This document shows, one piece after another, positions 53,420 to 63,516 of a stretch of 64,000 bases of DNA (position 1 is its first letter; every line of letters begins with the position of its first letter). The translations under genes and the position numbers were made by a program. The notes beneath the pieces are model-generated. The model made no database searches, had not been told where the DNA came from, and saw only the letters and a list, made by a program, of their open reading frames with translations. Source of the DNA: RHLJ01 sp965601955 (GTDB taxonomy: Bacteria > Bacteroidota > Rhodothermia > Balneolales > Balneolaceae); NCBI GenBank assembly GCA_965601955.1, contig OZ271855.1, positions 806,001 to 870,000 on the forward strand, read 5' to 3'.

Positions 53420-54475
53420 ATGAAGACCATTAAAGGACCAGCCATTTTTCTGGCACAATTCATGGATGATGTTGAGCCTTTCAACAATTTAAAGAGCATA
53501 TGCGAATGGGCGGCAGGATTAGGTTATAAAGCTGTTCAAATTCCAAGTTGGGACGGACGGGTGATTGATTTAGAGAAAGCAGGTACAAGCAAAGATTATT
53601 GCGATGAAATCAAAGGTATTGTAAATGAAGCTGGATTGGAGATATCCGAATTATCTACGCACTTGCAGGGGCAGTTGGTAGCTGTTCATCCTGCTTTTGA
53701 TACCATGTTTGATGCCTTTGCTCCTGATGATCTTCAGGGAAAGCCCAAAGAGCGTACAGAATGGGCAAAGCAGCAGGTCAAATATGCTGCAACTGCCAGT
53801 AAGCATCTCGGAATTAATGTAATGGCGAGCTTTTCCGGCGCCCTGGCCTGGCCTTTTGTATATCCATGGCCGCAACGCCCAGCTGGCCTGGTTGAAAATG
53901 CGTTCGAAGAATTAGCTAAGCGATGGATGCCCATTCTAGATCATTGCAAAGACGAGGGTGTAGAAGTTTGCTATGAAATTCATCCTGGAGAAGATTTGCA
54001 TGATGGCGTAACCTTCGAACGGTTCCTGGAAGCTACCGGAAATCATAGTTCGGTTAAGATGCTGTATGATCCGAGTCATTACGTACTACAGCAACTGGAT
54101 TATCTGCAGCATATCGATTTCTATCATGAGTACATCCGCATGTTCCATGTTAAGGATGCCGAGTTCAATCCCACAGGCAAGTCGGGAGTATATGGTGGTT
54201 ACCAGGGATGGGCAGATCGTCCTGGGCGATTCCGTTCTCTGGGAGATGGACAAATTGATTTTGCAGCTATTTTCTCTAAACTAAGCCAGTATGGATACGA
54301 CGGATGGGCAGTGATGGAATGGGAGTGCTGTATAAAATCTCCGGAACAGGGAGCAGAAGAAGGAGCTCCATTCATCCAGGCGCATATTATTGAAGTGACT
54401 GAAAAGGCTTTCGATGATTTTGCCGGTGGTGATGTGGATGAAGCTAAAAACAGGAAGATTCTGGGAATCGATTAA
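53420..54475 (+). CDS. Sugar phosphate isomerase/epimerase-like (TIM barrel)
   Basis: A 351-residue AP-endonuclease-2-type TIM barrel of the IolE/hydroxypyruvate isomerase class. Metal-site elements include CYEIHPGED, LYDPSHYV, FHVKDAEF and the C-terminal WAVMEWECC. A rare Shine-Dalgarno-like AGGAG lies about 10 nt before the ATG. It is preceded by a Gfo/Idh gene and its stop overlaps the next ATG by one base. A role in inositol or sugar catabolism is inferred. Confidence 0.9.
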   Translation: MKTIKGPAIFLAQFMDDVEPFNNLKSICEWAAGLGYKAVQIPSWDGRVIDLEKAGTSKDYCDEIKGIVNEAGLEISELSTHLQGQLVAVHPAFDTMFDAFAPDDLQGKPKERTEWAKQQVKYAATASKHLGINVMASFSGALAWPFVYPWPQRPAGLVENAFEELAKRWMPILDHCKDEGVEVCYEIHPGEDLHDGVTFERFLEATGNHSSVKMLYDPSHYVLQQLDYLQHIDFYHEYIRMFHVKDAEFNPTGKSGVYGGYQGWADRPGRFRSLGDGQIDFAAIFSKLSQYGYDGWAVMEWECCIKSPEQGAEEGAPFIQAHIIEVTEKAFDDFAGGDVDEAKNRKILGID

Positions 54476-54999
54476 TGCTGAAATCACTGCTATCCATAGT
54501 TCTTTTCTTGAGCCTGGTACTGGTTGAGTCGACGCAGGCTCAATCGGTACGGAAAAGCCAGAAAGGGACGGTTTCACAGCAGGTTGCCCAGACTACTATA
54601 AGTATTGAGTACCACCGCCCGGTAGCTAAAGGCCGGGTGCTATTTGGCGATGAGGGCATTGTGAAATATGATGGAGTCTGGATGCCCGGCGCTAACGAGG
54701 CTACCACTATTGAACTGTCTGAAGATGTGACCATCAACGGAAGTGAGTTGAAGAGAGGAAAGTACAGCGTATGGACTATTCCGGGAGATTCAGAATGGAC
54801 GGTGATTTTTAGCAATCAGTGGGATGCCTGGCACAGCCGATACCCTGAAGGAGAAGATGAATTAAGAATTACCGCTATTCCAGAAGAAGGAGCTCATATG
54901 GAAGTGCTGGCCTTCTACTTTCCGGAAGTAACCGAGGATTCGGCGGTGTTAAGGTTTCATTGGGGAACAAAAATGGTTCCCCTTAAAATCGACCTCTAG
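54475..54999 (+). CDS. DUF2911 secreted protein
   Basis: A 174-residue protein with a signal peptide (cleavage after TQA, residue about 23). The DUF2911 core is visible: RKSQKGTVSQQVAQTTISIEYHRP, KGRVLFGDEGIVKYDGVWMPGANEATTIELSEDV, GKYSVWTIPG and HWGTKMVP. Its ATG overlaps the isomerase stop by one base (TAATG). The family is common in Bacteroidota and its function is not established. Confidence 0.9.
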   Translation: MLKSLLSIVLFLSLVLVESTQAQSVRKSQKGTVSQQVAQTTISIEYHRPVAKGRVLFGDEGIVKYDGVWMPGANEATTIELSEDVTINGSELKRGKYSVWTIPGDSEWTVIFSNQWDAWHSRYPEGEDELRITAIPEEGAHMEVLAFYFPEVTEDSAVLRFHWGTKMVPLKIDL

Positions 55000-55002
55000 G
55001 AA

Positions 55003-58000
55003 TTAATCCTTCTTCCTCACCGGCCTTCGGTTATCATCCGAAACAGTATCAATCAGCTTGTTATAAGGATCAATACCAGCAGTAAGAGGTTCTTCATCTA
55101 CAACGATTGTTAAGGTCGTTTCAATAGAATCGAACTTGTGCTTTTTCAGGTAAAGCACTTTTTCCTTTCCGTCCTCATCGGTTGCAAAAACTCCCACATC
55201 AATCCAGTCTTGTAGTGGCAGAGAAAGCACCGGTCGGGAACGACCTTCCACTTCCAGGCTTAGGCTATCTCCCTCTGCATTTTTGTAAATACGTTTTCCG
55301 CGCTCACTATTAGCATACTTCACCGTTTGTACCGTAAGCTCTACTTCGTATTTGCCATCTTCGGTTTCTCTAAAACTCGTTTCCTTCACCTGGTTATCAT
55401 ACAAAGTGATGGTTCTGAACATATCGTGAATCAGGTATTGCAACGAATCTGGAGTAGCTTCTTCCATGAAGCTGGTGAACTCGGTGGCGGTAGTATACGG
55501 GGCATCCTGAAATGCAACGGCGTCTATATATCGGCTTAGAGCATCATTCAATACTGATTCTCCGATATAATCGCTTAATGCGTACATTACCAACGAACCT
55601 TTATTGTAATGGATGTATTGCTGGTTCTCATTGTAAATAAGCGGTCGTTCTCTGGTCCCTTCCAAAGCACGACCCGTTAAGTATCTGTCCAGTGCGTCTT
55701 TGAGGAAGGTACGCATTTGGCCTTCTCCATATTCTTTTTCCAGTACCTTTAACGAGCTGTACTCGGAAAGACTTTCCGACATTACTGTGGCTCCCTGAAC
55801 ATTGGCGCCTATTACCTGGTGCGCCCACCATTGGTGAGCTACTTCATGAGCAGTGATGCTGAATGGGTAATCGACTCCATCCTCATTTTCTTCATCCACT
55901 TTGGCAATGAACCCAATGGCTTCTGAATAGGGAATGGTGTTGGCAAAAGATTGAGCGAAGCCTCCGCTGGTTCGCGGGAATTCCAGGATTCGGACCTGTT
56001 TATGTTGGTAAGGGCTGAATTCTTCAGTGAAATAATCCAGTCCCCGCTTTACCCCTTTAATCATGCGGTCGATGTTATAGTCGTGATCTTTGTGGTAGTA
56101 GATTTCAATAGGCAATCCATTCCAGGAATCACGGGCTACTTCAAACCGAGCAGACATGAAAGAATAGAAATTGAGCATCTTGCTATCCATTTTATAGTGG
56201 AAATAGCGACGGCCATCTTCCTCCCATTTTCTTTGCAAATACCCTGGAGCTACAGCAATTTGATCAGGAGAAGTGCTAATTGTGGTTTCGAAATCAATCC
56301 AATCTGCATCATACGAGATATAATTATTCTGAAGAGAGGCACTGTCGCTTTGTGGAGCCATTCGCTCTTTAGGAGGAAGCCCAAACTTTTCCCTGGAATC
56401 TTCTCCAATCAGCTCACCTTGAGGGTTGTACCCAATTCTTGGAAAGAGCCCATTATTGATGAAGGTTCCGTTGTACAGAATCGGAGAGTTATTTCGGAGA
56501 ATGGTATTTGGTGCATTCCATACTTCGAAATTAAATACCACTGAGTCGCCAGGCTGCAAAGGTTGAGCCAATTGGAAGATGTCGTAGTTCATTGAATCGT
56601 CTTCCAGAACCAATTTATAATCTGTTTCGAAATCAAAGGTGGTTTCCCTGCTGCCGTGGTCAATATGGATGGAGTCTATGGCAAAAGGCGTTTTGTTCTT
56701 AAGGATGTACGTTCCTTTTGCCTTGAAATCCCTGGTTTCAGGATTGATATCCAGGTCTATATTCGCACTAACAATTCTAGGCTGGGGTACATGCTCATAC
56801 TTCCCATAATTAATTTCCCATTGAGCCCTTCTGGCTTCCCATTCTTTAGAGGAGAAGTATTCATTCTCGATATTATTCACATAGTAGATATAACCTCCTA
56901 TGAATAAGAAGGCTCCAAATGAGAATACAAGAAGGGAAGACAATACCGGAGAGAATTCCTTTTTGGCTTTTGCCCAGCGTCCTTTAAATCTATCCGCTAA
57001 TCCTCTATTAAGGAAAAGAATGGATAAGATATACATGCTTATGCCAAGCAGTAGCCAATAGATTTTATACACGAAGTAAATCCCTAATGAACTGCCATAG
57101 CCATTCATATCGGAATAGTTGGCATTAGGCCCACTATTATATTTAAAGATGTCCTGTTCAATACCAATGCCATCAATAAAAGTCAGACCAATGGATACCA
57201 GCAAAAGAATGAAGAATCCGATGTAGTAGTTCTTGAACCAGGTGTGAACGAAAATAGCCAGTAATCCCCAGATGACTACATGGATAAGTTCAATTCCATA
57301 TAGATTGAAAAGGTATTGTCCGATCTCAAACTTATAGTACCCATTAAACATCTGCACACCAATGCCGACTAGCATTATCGTTCCTAAGAGTAAAGCCTGC
57401 ATTTTCACCAGGGCAAAAAACTTGGATAGTAATAACGACCAATTGGGAATTGGAGTGGAATGAACCAACTGATCTACTTTATAGGTCCGGCTCCGATGAA
57501 GCAATATTCCAGCATACAAAAAGGTGAGCAGGTTGATGAAAAGGCCAAAAAAGGTACCGGGCAGCTCAAGCATTTGCCAGGTAACCGGAAGGGTATCCGT
57601 TCCATAGATTTCACCGCCAACAGTGATAGTTACCAACGAAATCAAAATCCCTATGATGGTAATAATGATAAAAGGCCAGCCTCTTATGATATACTTTAAA
57701 TCGGTATTGGAAGCACTCCAAGCAAGCTTGAGATGTTGGGCAAATGAATGATCGAAAGAGATTTTGGGAAGTTGAACTGCCAGGATACTTCCGAAGTTTT
57801 TCTTTGTAACCGCCTCTCCTTGTTTCTTAAAAAAGCTAAAGCTGAATGCCTGTTGGCTGAAACTAAAGCTATAATAAACCAGCCCAAAAATGACTACACC
57901 AATTCCTGACCAAAGCAATCGGTTGTACATGATTATGCTTTCCCATGGAAGTGGGTTTTCATTTTGCTCATAGATCGTCCAGTATTCTGTGTAGTAGTTT

Positions 58001-58659
58001 AGTGCCTGGAATCCAAAAGGATCAAGCATGGCAGAAATCACTTTGTTATCCAGGTCTAAGGTCAGAATATTTGCAAAGCTCTGAGCTATGATCAAACCCA
58101 AAATAACAAGGAAACCTACGCTAACACTTCTCATAAAAGTAACTACCGCAAAAACGATGGCTCCATAAAAGAAGATGTTTGGAATGATGAACATGATGAA
58201 TGACTGCAGGTAACTCATCAAGCGGAATGGTCCAAGAAGATCGGGGTTAGTACCAGGCATTACTGAGCCAAGCATAATGCCGATAGCAGTAATGACAACG
58301 ACGATGAGTGCAATTACCATTCCGCTCAAAAACTTTGCGAATAGATACTCCCATTTTCTGAATGGATAAGAAAAGGTGATGGAGTGCATCTCATGCTGGA
58401 AGTCCTTATAGATAGTTCCACCAATTATAGAGGGAAGCAGGAAGTAAATGAATAAGGTCATCTCGTTGAGAATACCATTTATGGCGATGGGAGAATTGAC
58501 AATGGTAACAGAGTTTATACTTGCCGTAATGCCCTCAAAGATTCCTGCCGCCGCCGCCATGATAAATACAGAAAGCAGGAACATCACTCCCGAGTAAATG
58601 TAGAAAAGCGGCTTCTTGAACCAGGCCTTTATTTCGAACCAAAAAATATTGAAGAACAT
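55003..58659 (-). CDS. ABC-2-type permease fused to an M1-type aminopeptidase
   Basis: A 1,218-residue membrane protein. The first ~620 residues hold about 12 hydrophobic segments in two ABC-2 permease-like halves. The rest, outside the membrane, is an M1 peptidase-like domain: HEVAH at 938-942, with the second Glu in SESLSEY (about residue 962) completing the HExxH...E zinc site. The usual GxMEN motif is replaced by SGGFAQSFANTIPYSEAIG. The ABC ATPase gene is 2 bp upstream, so they form one transporter. Similar fusions are known in Bacteroidota; the transported substrate and any peptide cleavage are unproven. Confidence 0.88.
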   Translation of the reverse strand: MFFNIFWFEIKAWFKKPLFYIYSGVMFLLSVFIMAAAAGIFEGITASINSVTIVNSPIAINGILNEMTLFIYFLLPSIIGGTIYKDFQHEMHSITFSYPFRKWEYLFAKFLSGMVIALIVVVITAIGIMLGSVMPGTNPDLLGPFRLMSYLQSFIMFIIPNIFFYGAIVFAVVTFMRSVSVGFLVILGLIIAQSFANILTLDLDNKVISAMLDPFGFQALNYYTEYWTIYEQNENPLPWESIIMYNRLLWSGIGVVIFGLVYYSFSFSQQAFSFSFFKKQGEAVTKKNFGSILAVQLPKISFDHSFAQHLKLAWSASNTDLKYIIRGWPFIIITIIGILISLVTITVGGEIYGTDTLPVTWQMLELPGTFFGLFINLLTFLYAGILLHRSRTYKVDQLVHSTPIPNWSLLLSKFFALVKMQALLLGTIMLVGIGVQMFNGYYKFEIGQYLFNLYGIELIHVVIWGLLAIFVHTWFKNYYIGFFILLLVSIGLTFIDGIGIEQDIFKYNSGPNANYSDMNGYGSSLGIYFVYKIYWLLLGISMYILSILFLNRGLADRFKGRWAKAKKEFSPVLSSLLVFSFGAFLFIGGYIYYVNNIENEYFSSKEWEARRAQWEINYGKYEHVPQPRIVSANIDLDINPETRDFKAKGTYILKNKTPFAIDSIHIDHGSRETTFDFETDYKLVLEDDSMNYDIFQLAQPLQPGDSVVFNFEVWNAPNTILRNNSPILYNGTFINNGLFPRIGYNPQGELIGEDSREKFGLPPKERMAPQSDSASLQNNYISYDADWIDFETTISTSPDQIAVAPGYLQRKWEEDGRRYFHYKMDSKMLNFYSFMSARFEVARDSWNGLPIEIYYHKDHDYNIDRMIKGVKRGLDYFTEEFSPYQHKQVRILEFPRTSGGFAQSFANTIPYSEAIGFIAKVDEENEDGVDYPFSITAHEVAHQWWAHQVIGANVQGATVMSESLSEYSSLKVLEKEYGEGQMRTFLKDALDRYLTGRALEGTRERPLIYNENQQYIHYNKGSLVMYALSDYIGESVLNDALSRYIDAVAFQDAPYTTATEFTSFMEEATPDSLQYLIHDMFRTITLYDNQVKETSFRETEDGKYEVELTVQTVKYANSERGKRIYKNAEGDSLSLEVEGRSRPVLSLPLQDWIDVGVFATDEDGKEKVLYLKKHKFDSIETTLTIVVDEEPLTAGIDPYNKLIDTVSDDNRRPVRKKD

Positions 58660-58661
58660 GA

Positions 58662-59558
58662 TTAGGCTCCTGCTTCAACGGTTTGTTGATCCTGGTGAAG
58701 AGTCACAAAGTAGACGTCTTCCAGCTCGGGAGTTTTCACAGAGAAACTTTCGTCAGGCTGGGTTAAACCGTGTACCCGAATATTAAGGCTGTTATCCTGG
58801 TTAAAGTTGGAGGAAATTACATTAAAAGAAGCTTCGTGTACTTCCAATTCATCACGCTGGATATTCTTCGTCCAGATTTGGCCTTCCAGTTGTTTAGTAG
58901 ATTCCTCAGGTGTCTGATGAGCAAGGATTTTACCCCCATTCATAATGGCCATATCGGTGCAAAGTTCTTTCACATCGTCAACAATGTGTGTAGAAAAAAT
59001 CACGATGTTATTGGTTCCAATTTCTCGGAGAACATTCAAAAAACGATTTCGCTCAGCAGGGTCCAGACCTGCAGTAGGCTCATCTACAATGATGAGTTTT
59101 GGGTTATTCAATAAAAGCTGAGCTATGCCAAAACGTTGTTTCATCCCCCCGGAATAACCGGCTACATTCTTTCTTCTTACCTCAAAAAGATTGGTGACTT
59201 CAAGAGCAGCATTTACAATCTTAGTGCGTTCAGCTTTGCTGGATATTCCTTTCAATTTTGCAAAATAGTCAAGTAAATCCTCGGCACTCATCTTAGGGTA
59301 AACCCCAAATGATTGAGGCAGGTAACCCAATACTTTACGAAGTTCAATCTGGTTATTTAGGATATCCAGATCATCCAAAAAAGCCGATCCGGTATCTGGT
59401 TCCTGCAGGGTGGCAACGGTTCTCATCAATGTAGATTTTCCTGCTCCATTTGGACCTAGTAATCCAAACATGCCCGCTTCAATTTCTATGGATACATTGT
59501 CTAGGGCTTTAACCCCATTTTTATAGGTTTTCGAAATATTGGATAAAGTCAGCTTCAT
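58662..59558 (-). CDS. ABC transporter ATP-binding protein (partner of permease-peptidase)
   Basis: A 298-residue ATPase with Walker A GPNGAGKST (about residue 35), Q-loop GYLPQSFG, signature YSGGMKQR, Walker B LIIVDEPTAGLDP and the H-loop STHIVDDV. A C-terminal extension of about 80 residues follows the ATPase core. Directly upstream of the permease-M1 fusion (2 bp), so it energises that transporter. Confidence 0.93.
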   Translation of the reverse strand: MKLTLSNISKTYKNGVKALDNVSIEIEAGMFGLLGPNGAGKSTLMRTVATLQEPDTGSAFLDDLDILNNQIELRKVLGYLPQSFGVYPKMSAEDLLDYFAKLKGISSKAERTKIVNAALEVTNLFEVRRKNVAGYSGGMKQRFGIAQLLLNNPKLIIVDEPTAGLDPAERNRFLNVLREIGTNNIVIFSTHIVDDVKELCTDMAIMNGGKILAHQTPEESTKQLEGQIWTKNIQRDELEVHEASFNVISSNFNQDNSLNIRVHGLTQPDESFSVKTPELEDVYFVTLHQDQQTVEAGA

Positions 59559-59699
59559 AAAATCGATACTTGTTTTGAATGATCAGGTGCAACAATACAT
59601 GATTAGTCACAAAGTCGCATAATTTATTACACTTTTGCTTTGTAGTAATACAAATTCATCGTGCTATAAGTGCCCTGGAAATCAGGGCGAAATAGATGT

Positions 59700-61094
59700 T
59701 CAGAATTTCCCGCAAACAAGGGCTTGTTCTACTCCCGGCGCAAGATGATCAAGCCCATGTATGAACTGATCCTCGCCGAGTAGAATGTCTGCTATTTGCC
59801 CACTGTATTTGATGGCGGTTTCCCTCATAAAGCCCATCATTGGCCACCCCCATAATGCTGAAAAAAGAATGCCATCTTCCTCAAAGTATGGATCAGTGAG
59901 GTAAGTGCATTCAATCACATTTTCTACCGCACTTCTATTTGTGGCACTTCCACCAATCAAGTCGATTACGACCGTCCCTTTTTCAAGCAAACTCTTAGCG
60001 TGATCTCTGGTCACCAGGTAATTTATTCCTCGTAGATGCGCGGGCTGTTCTGCTCCATTAACAATTAAATCCTCAGATTCTATATAGGATTCAATTTCGC
60101 CAGATTTAGTGTGAGCCTTGCCAAGTACTTTGATGGTTCGTACCCCTGCTTCATAACATTCGTGGATGGTTCCCATACCTACATTCCCATAACCAAGAAC
60201 AACGGCGGTAGCGGAAGAGGCTTTCTTTTTCTTCACACTTACCTCATGCAGTAATTTCAATCCATATCGAGCTCCAGCCCTGCCTGTTTCATGTAATGCT
60301 TCAATCTTCCGTTTTCCAAATTCCGGAGCAGGGTTCACTTTGCGGTAATACTTAAGAGCCTCTAGCCCATAATTCTCAACAAAAGGATGTACATCATAAT
60401 AGCGTACATTGAGTTCTTCCAGCTTGTTTATTAGAGCATCCGCTGCTCCAAAAATTCCCGAATCAAACACAACTACAGAATGCTGATTTAAATCGCCTAA
60501 CTCACTAAGTGAGACATCTAATGGGTAGAGTGTAAGCCGGGATGGGGAATGATTCATTAATCGTCGGATGACTCCACTCATTCGTTCAGAATATCCGATT
60601 ACATGGAATTCATCCATATCAACACCAGCTCTGCGTAGGTCTATTTCTACGCAATTATCTGCAGCCATCAAACCAAGTACCAACTCCTTAGGCAACTTTT
60701 CAGGAGACTGAACCACATACTCCATAGCTACTACATTGATTTGGTGCTTTTCAAGGAGTTTAGCCCGTTCAGGAAATGAGCTGAAATGTGCCATGCAAAA
60801 CAAAGTGCACTTCGGCTTCATTAATGGAATGCTTTCTATTGCCGGGCCTTTGAACTTAATGATAAGATCCTTGTCCTGGTATAATTCTGTATTACTCTGT
60901 AGGGTAGCACCAGCATCAACGTATTCCTGGTCTGAAAAGCCAACCCCTTCTCCGGCTCCATATTCAACAAAAACACTGCAACCATACTCAATAAGCTGCT
61001 GTACATCTTTTGGGATTAACGCTACTCTTTTCTCAAGTGCTCCTGGATTTTCTGGCGATTCAATTTCCCTGGCCAGACCGATCGTTTTATACAT
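59700..61094 (-). CDS. AlaDH/PNT-family dehydrogenase
   Basis: A 464-residue protein with an alanine dehydrogenase/transhydrogenase-type N-terminal domain (REIESPENPGALEKRVALIP, EYGAGEGVGFSD) and a nucleotide-binding domain starting near residue 290 with VVLGYGNVGMGTIHE. It ends with the GWPMMGFMRETAIKYSGQIAD block. It is longer than AlaDH (about 370 residues) and closer to the lysine-ketoglutarate reductase or transhydrogenase-related branch. Substrate uncertain. Confidence 0.75.
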   Translation of the reverse strand: MYKTIGLAREIESPENPGALEKRVALIPKDVQQLIEYGCSVFVEYGAGEGVGFSDQEYVDAGATLQSNTELYQDKDLIIKFKGPAIESIPLMKPKCTLFCMAHFSSFPERAKLLEKHQINVVAMEYVVQSPEKLPKELVLGLMAADNCVEIDLRRAGVDMDEFHVIGYSERMSGVIRRLMNHSPSRLTLYPLDVSLSELGDLNQHSVVVFDSGIFGAADALINKLEELNVRYYDVHPFVENYGLEALKYYRKVNPAPEFGKRKIEALHETGRAGARYGLKLLHEVSVKKKKASSATAVVLGYGNVGMGTIHECYEAGVRTIKVLGKAHTKSGEIESYIESEDLIVNGAEQPAHLRGINYLVTRDHAKSLLEKGTVVIDLIGGSATNRSAVENVIECTYLTDPYFEEDGILFSALWGWPMMGFMRETAIKYSGQIADILLGEDQFIHGLDHLAPGVEQALVCGKF

Positions 61095-61167
61095 AGGTGT
61101 TAGTTAGTAGCTTCAAATTTGGGTTTGTGCAATTCCGAATTAGACCATTAAAAAAGAGAGAGGCTCA

Positions 61168-62868
61168 CTAATAGCCAATTTGAATCCCTACAGAAAAATA
61201 ATCCCGATCACTCAACTGCAACCCTTTAGTAATTTCTGATTTATTGAATGCCATATTTATTGTGAATGACCGAACAGGTTCAAACTGGGCTTTTACCTCA
61301 ACTTCGTTAATATGATGTACATCCCCACTTAAGAAACGCACAACATCCCCATCACTACCAAGTTGGGGCTCAAAGAGATCTCCACCTACATCTGTGATTA
61401 ATTCTCCGTTTTCGTCGACAATATTCATGCCTTTTCGAATACGCTTTAATGTTAATTCTACCCATGAACGTTTTGGTAGCCATTGTCGAATTTTTATCAG
61501 AGCCTGATCACTATTTGGGCCCAGGTCATGCCCAAGAGATTGGTTAAAGTTTTCGAAGGTATTAAATCTTAGAAAGTGGGTATAATAATAAGGATCAAAC
61601 CTGAAGTACTCGACATTAACACTCGTACCTGTTTTAAAAGAGGTATTTATTCCTGCCTGGTAGTAAAGGACGGCATCTTCGGATGAGCGGTTGCCCGTTT
61701 TTTTGAATACATCTGTGAGCTTGTTTATATCGTCTATGCCTAATCCTGCATACAGTTCAATGGCTTTAAAAGGCCTAATAATACCTTCAAAGTTTAAGGC
61801 AGAATTATCTCGGTCTTGATTATTCTCTTCGGCTACATCTATAGGGTAAATTGGGTTTAAGTGACCTAAATCCAAACTTCGGTTACTGTAGATAACAGTT
61901 TGAGTATAAATCATACTTATCCAGCTAAATGGCATTAACTCGAATCTGCGCAAAACGATCCATCTTGGTGTGGTTATTCTAGTTAAAAAGCTTTCTCCAT
62001 TTACTGAAAGAGTCTCTGTTTGTGTTCCAAGGCTTTGAATAGAGCCATGCATATAGGAATACCTCAAGTATCTGGAGTGCCAGTTCAATCGCATCCAATC
62101 AAAGTCTGGAGCCTGTTTAGAAAGAATTAAGGTCTGATCAACCCCAAGACCGTATTTGATAATACCTCGACCTATATCGAAACGTAGTTTACTATATGCT
62201 AGCGACGCAAAACTTTGAGTATAAGATCCTGATGATTTTCTCAGTCCTAATACGAAGAAAGTTTGCCCAAATACAGGATGGTATTGTATAGCCCTTTCGC
62301 TACCTAATTCAGAAAAGTTTTGATATTCAAGATGGAAGCCAAGAAGATTATAGAGGCTTCCGTAGGTTCGAAATCCTTTGAAATCATGTAAACCATTCGT
62401 AGTAACTCCTTGTGATGTGTTTACAATACTTCCATATCCCCACCAGGCATCCAATAGAACATTCGAAATAGAATCGCTATAGCTGAATAATTGGGATTCT
62501 TCATCGCTGAGGAAATGGGAAGCCTTCTCTTTTACTATTGAACTAAGAGACCCATCGGTTATTCTCAAGAGATCATTGTGAGAATTTCTAATTTGATACT
62601 CGAGGGAGAACTCTTTTTTATAAGCGGTCAGGAGTTTTCTATCGAAATATCCCAGGTCGTTTGACTCTATATCGGATAGGAGGTTGGATATATCATTCCT
62701 TGAAATGGGAGCAACTTCATAGTTATAGTTAGGTGCATTACCTAATACTCTTTGATGATGTAGCCATTCGTAAACCGGGTGATTGGCAGGTACCAGAGAG
62801 ACCTGGGCATTTACCTGAGATCCGAATAGTATGAAGAAGAATGCCAGGAATAACTTAAGTGGTTTCAT
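61168..62868 (-). CDS. Capsule assembly Wzi-like outer-membrane protein
   Basis: A 566-residue protein with a signal peptide (MKPLKLFLAFFFILFGSQVNA, cleavage near residue 21). An opening helical region (VPANHPVYEWLHHQRVLG, APISRNDISNLLSDIES) precedes a long barrel. This order resembles Wzi family members (PF14052), which bind surface polysaccharide in some bacteria. The barrel ends with SVGIQIGY, with a terminal aromatic. No capsule genes are adjacent, so the role is open. Confidence 0.75.
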   Translation of the reverse strand: MKPLKLFLAFFFILFGSQVNAQVSLVPANHPVYEWLHHQRVLGNAPNYNYEVAPISRNDISNLLSDIESNDLGYFDRKLLTAYKKEFSLEYQIRNSHNDLLRITDGSLSSIVKEKASHFLSDEESQLFSYSDSISNVLLDAWWGYGSIVNTSQGVTTNGLHDFKGFRTYGSLYNLLGFHLEYQNFSELGSERAIQYHPVFGQTFFVLGLRKSSGSYTQSFASLAYSKLRFDIGRGIIKYGLGVDQTLILSKQAPDFDWMRLNWHSRYLRYSYMHGSIQSLGTQTETLSVNGESFLTRITTPRWIVLRRFELMPFSWISMIYTQTVIYSNRSLDLGHLNPIYPIDVAEENNQDRDNSALNFEGIIRPFKAIELYAGLGIDDINKLTDVFKKTGNRSSEDAVLYYQAGINTSFKTGTSVNVEYFRFDPYYYTHFLRFNTFENFNQSLGHDLGPNSDQALIKIRQWLPKRSWVELTLKRIRKGMNIVDENGELITDVGGDLFEPQLGSDGDVVRFLSGDVHHINEVEVKAQFEPVRSFTINMAFNKSEITKGLQLSDRDYFSVGIQIGY

Positions 62869-63059
62869 AAAGTCAAAAAATGATTAAAAGATGCCGTATT
62901 TAGGGAACGATAGATTTGGAATCCTTCTCTGATGTTGTGTCGATTTTGTTTATCTGTGCAATGCTCAAAAGAAAACCTTAGGACCATATTTAGCGAGTTT
63001 TCATTTATCTCTTGGGGTCAAAGATTTCTTTAAATATTCCAAAGTGTAAATATAATATG

Positions 63060-63419
63060 TTAGTCAGTAGCTTTGAAATTAGGATTCTGGATGATTCCGA
63101 ATAAATTACCGAATGGATCAATTACCGTTGCTACATATACCTCTCCTCCGACATGCATAATTTCTTCATCAGCTGTGGCTCCTTCTGAAATAAGGACTTC
63201 CCACGCTTCTTGTATATTGCTAACCCCCCAATATACAATGCTACCCTGGGTTCCAGGTTTTCGATCGGGAATCAACCCAAGCTCATATCCACCAATATCA
63301 AATCCTACATAGAAATCTTCATCAAAATATGGTTCCTGGCCAGTTACTTTTCTATACCACTGCTTTGCTGCGTTAAGATTTGGAGCTGGATATATAACCG
63401 TTCTTAATCCTTTTATCAT
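63060..63419 (-). CDS. Glyoxalase/VOC-family protein
   Basis: A 119-residue protein with the VOC beta-alpha-beta pattern: RTVIYPAPNLNAAKQWYRKVTGQ, FYVGFDIGGYELGLIPD, and GEVYVATVIDPFGNLFGIIQNP. Length fits a single VOC repeat that forms a dimer. Metal ligands are not clear: the usual first-strand His is Val/Tyr. Cytosolic; function unknown. Confidence 0.88.
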   Translation of the reverse strand: MIKGLRTVIYPAPNLNAAKQWYRKVTGQEPYFDEDFYVGFDIGGYELGLIPDRKPGTQGSIVYWGVSNIQEAWEVLISEGATADEEIMHVGGEVYVATVIDPFGNLFGIIQNPNFKATD

Positions 63420-63464
63420 AGTTCATTTTTGCCAAAAGGTAATAAAAAAGGAAGGGGAGAAAAC

Positions 63465-63499
63465 AAAAAAGCCTCAATGGTATCATCCGATTGAGGCTT
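63465..63499 (-). terminator. Intrinsic terminator after the DUF4402-like gene
   Basis: On the minus strand AAGCCTCAAT and ATTGAGGCTT form a perfect 10-bp stem around an 11-nt loop, followed by TTTTTT. It follows the stop of the gene at 63517 by about 18 bp. Its 3' end is 46 bp before the VOC start, so the two genes are separately terminated. Confidence 0.85.
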
Positions 63500-63516
63500 G
63501 GGGTACAGAATAAAAG

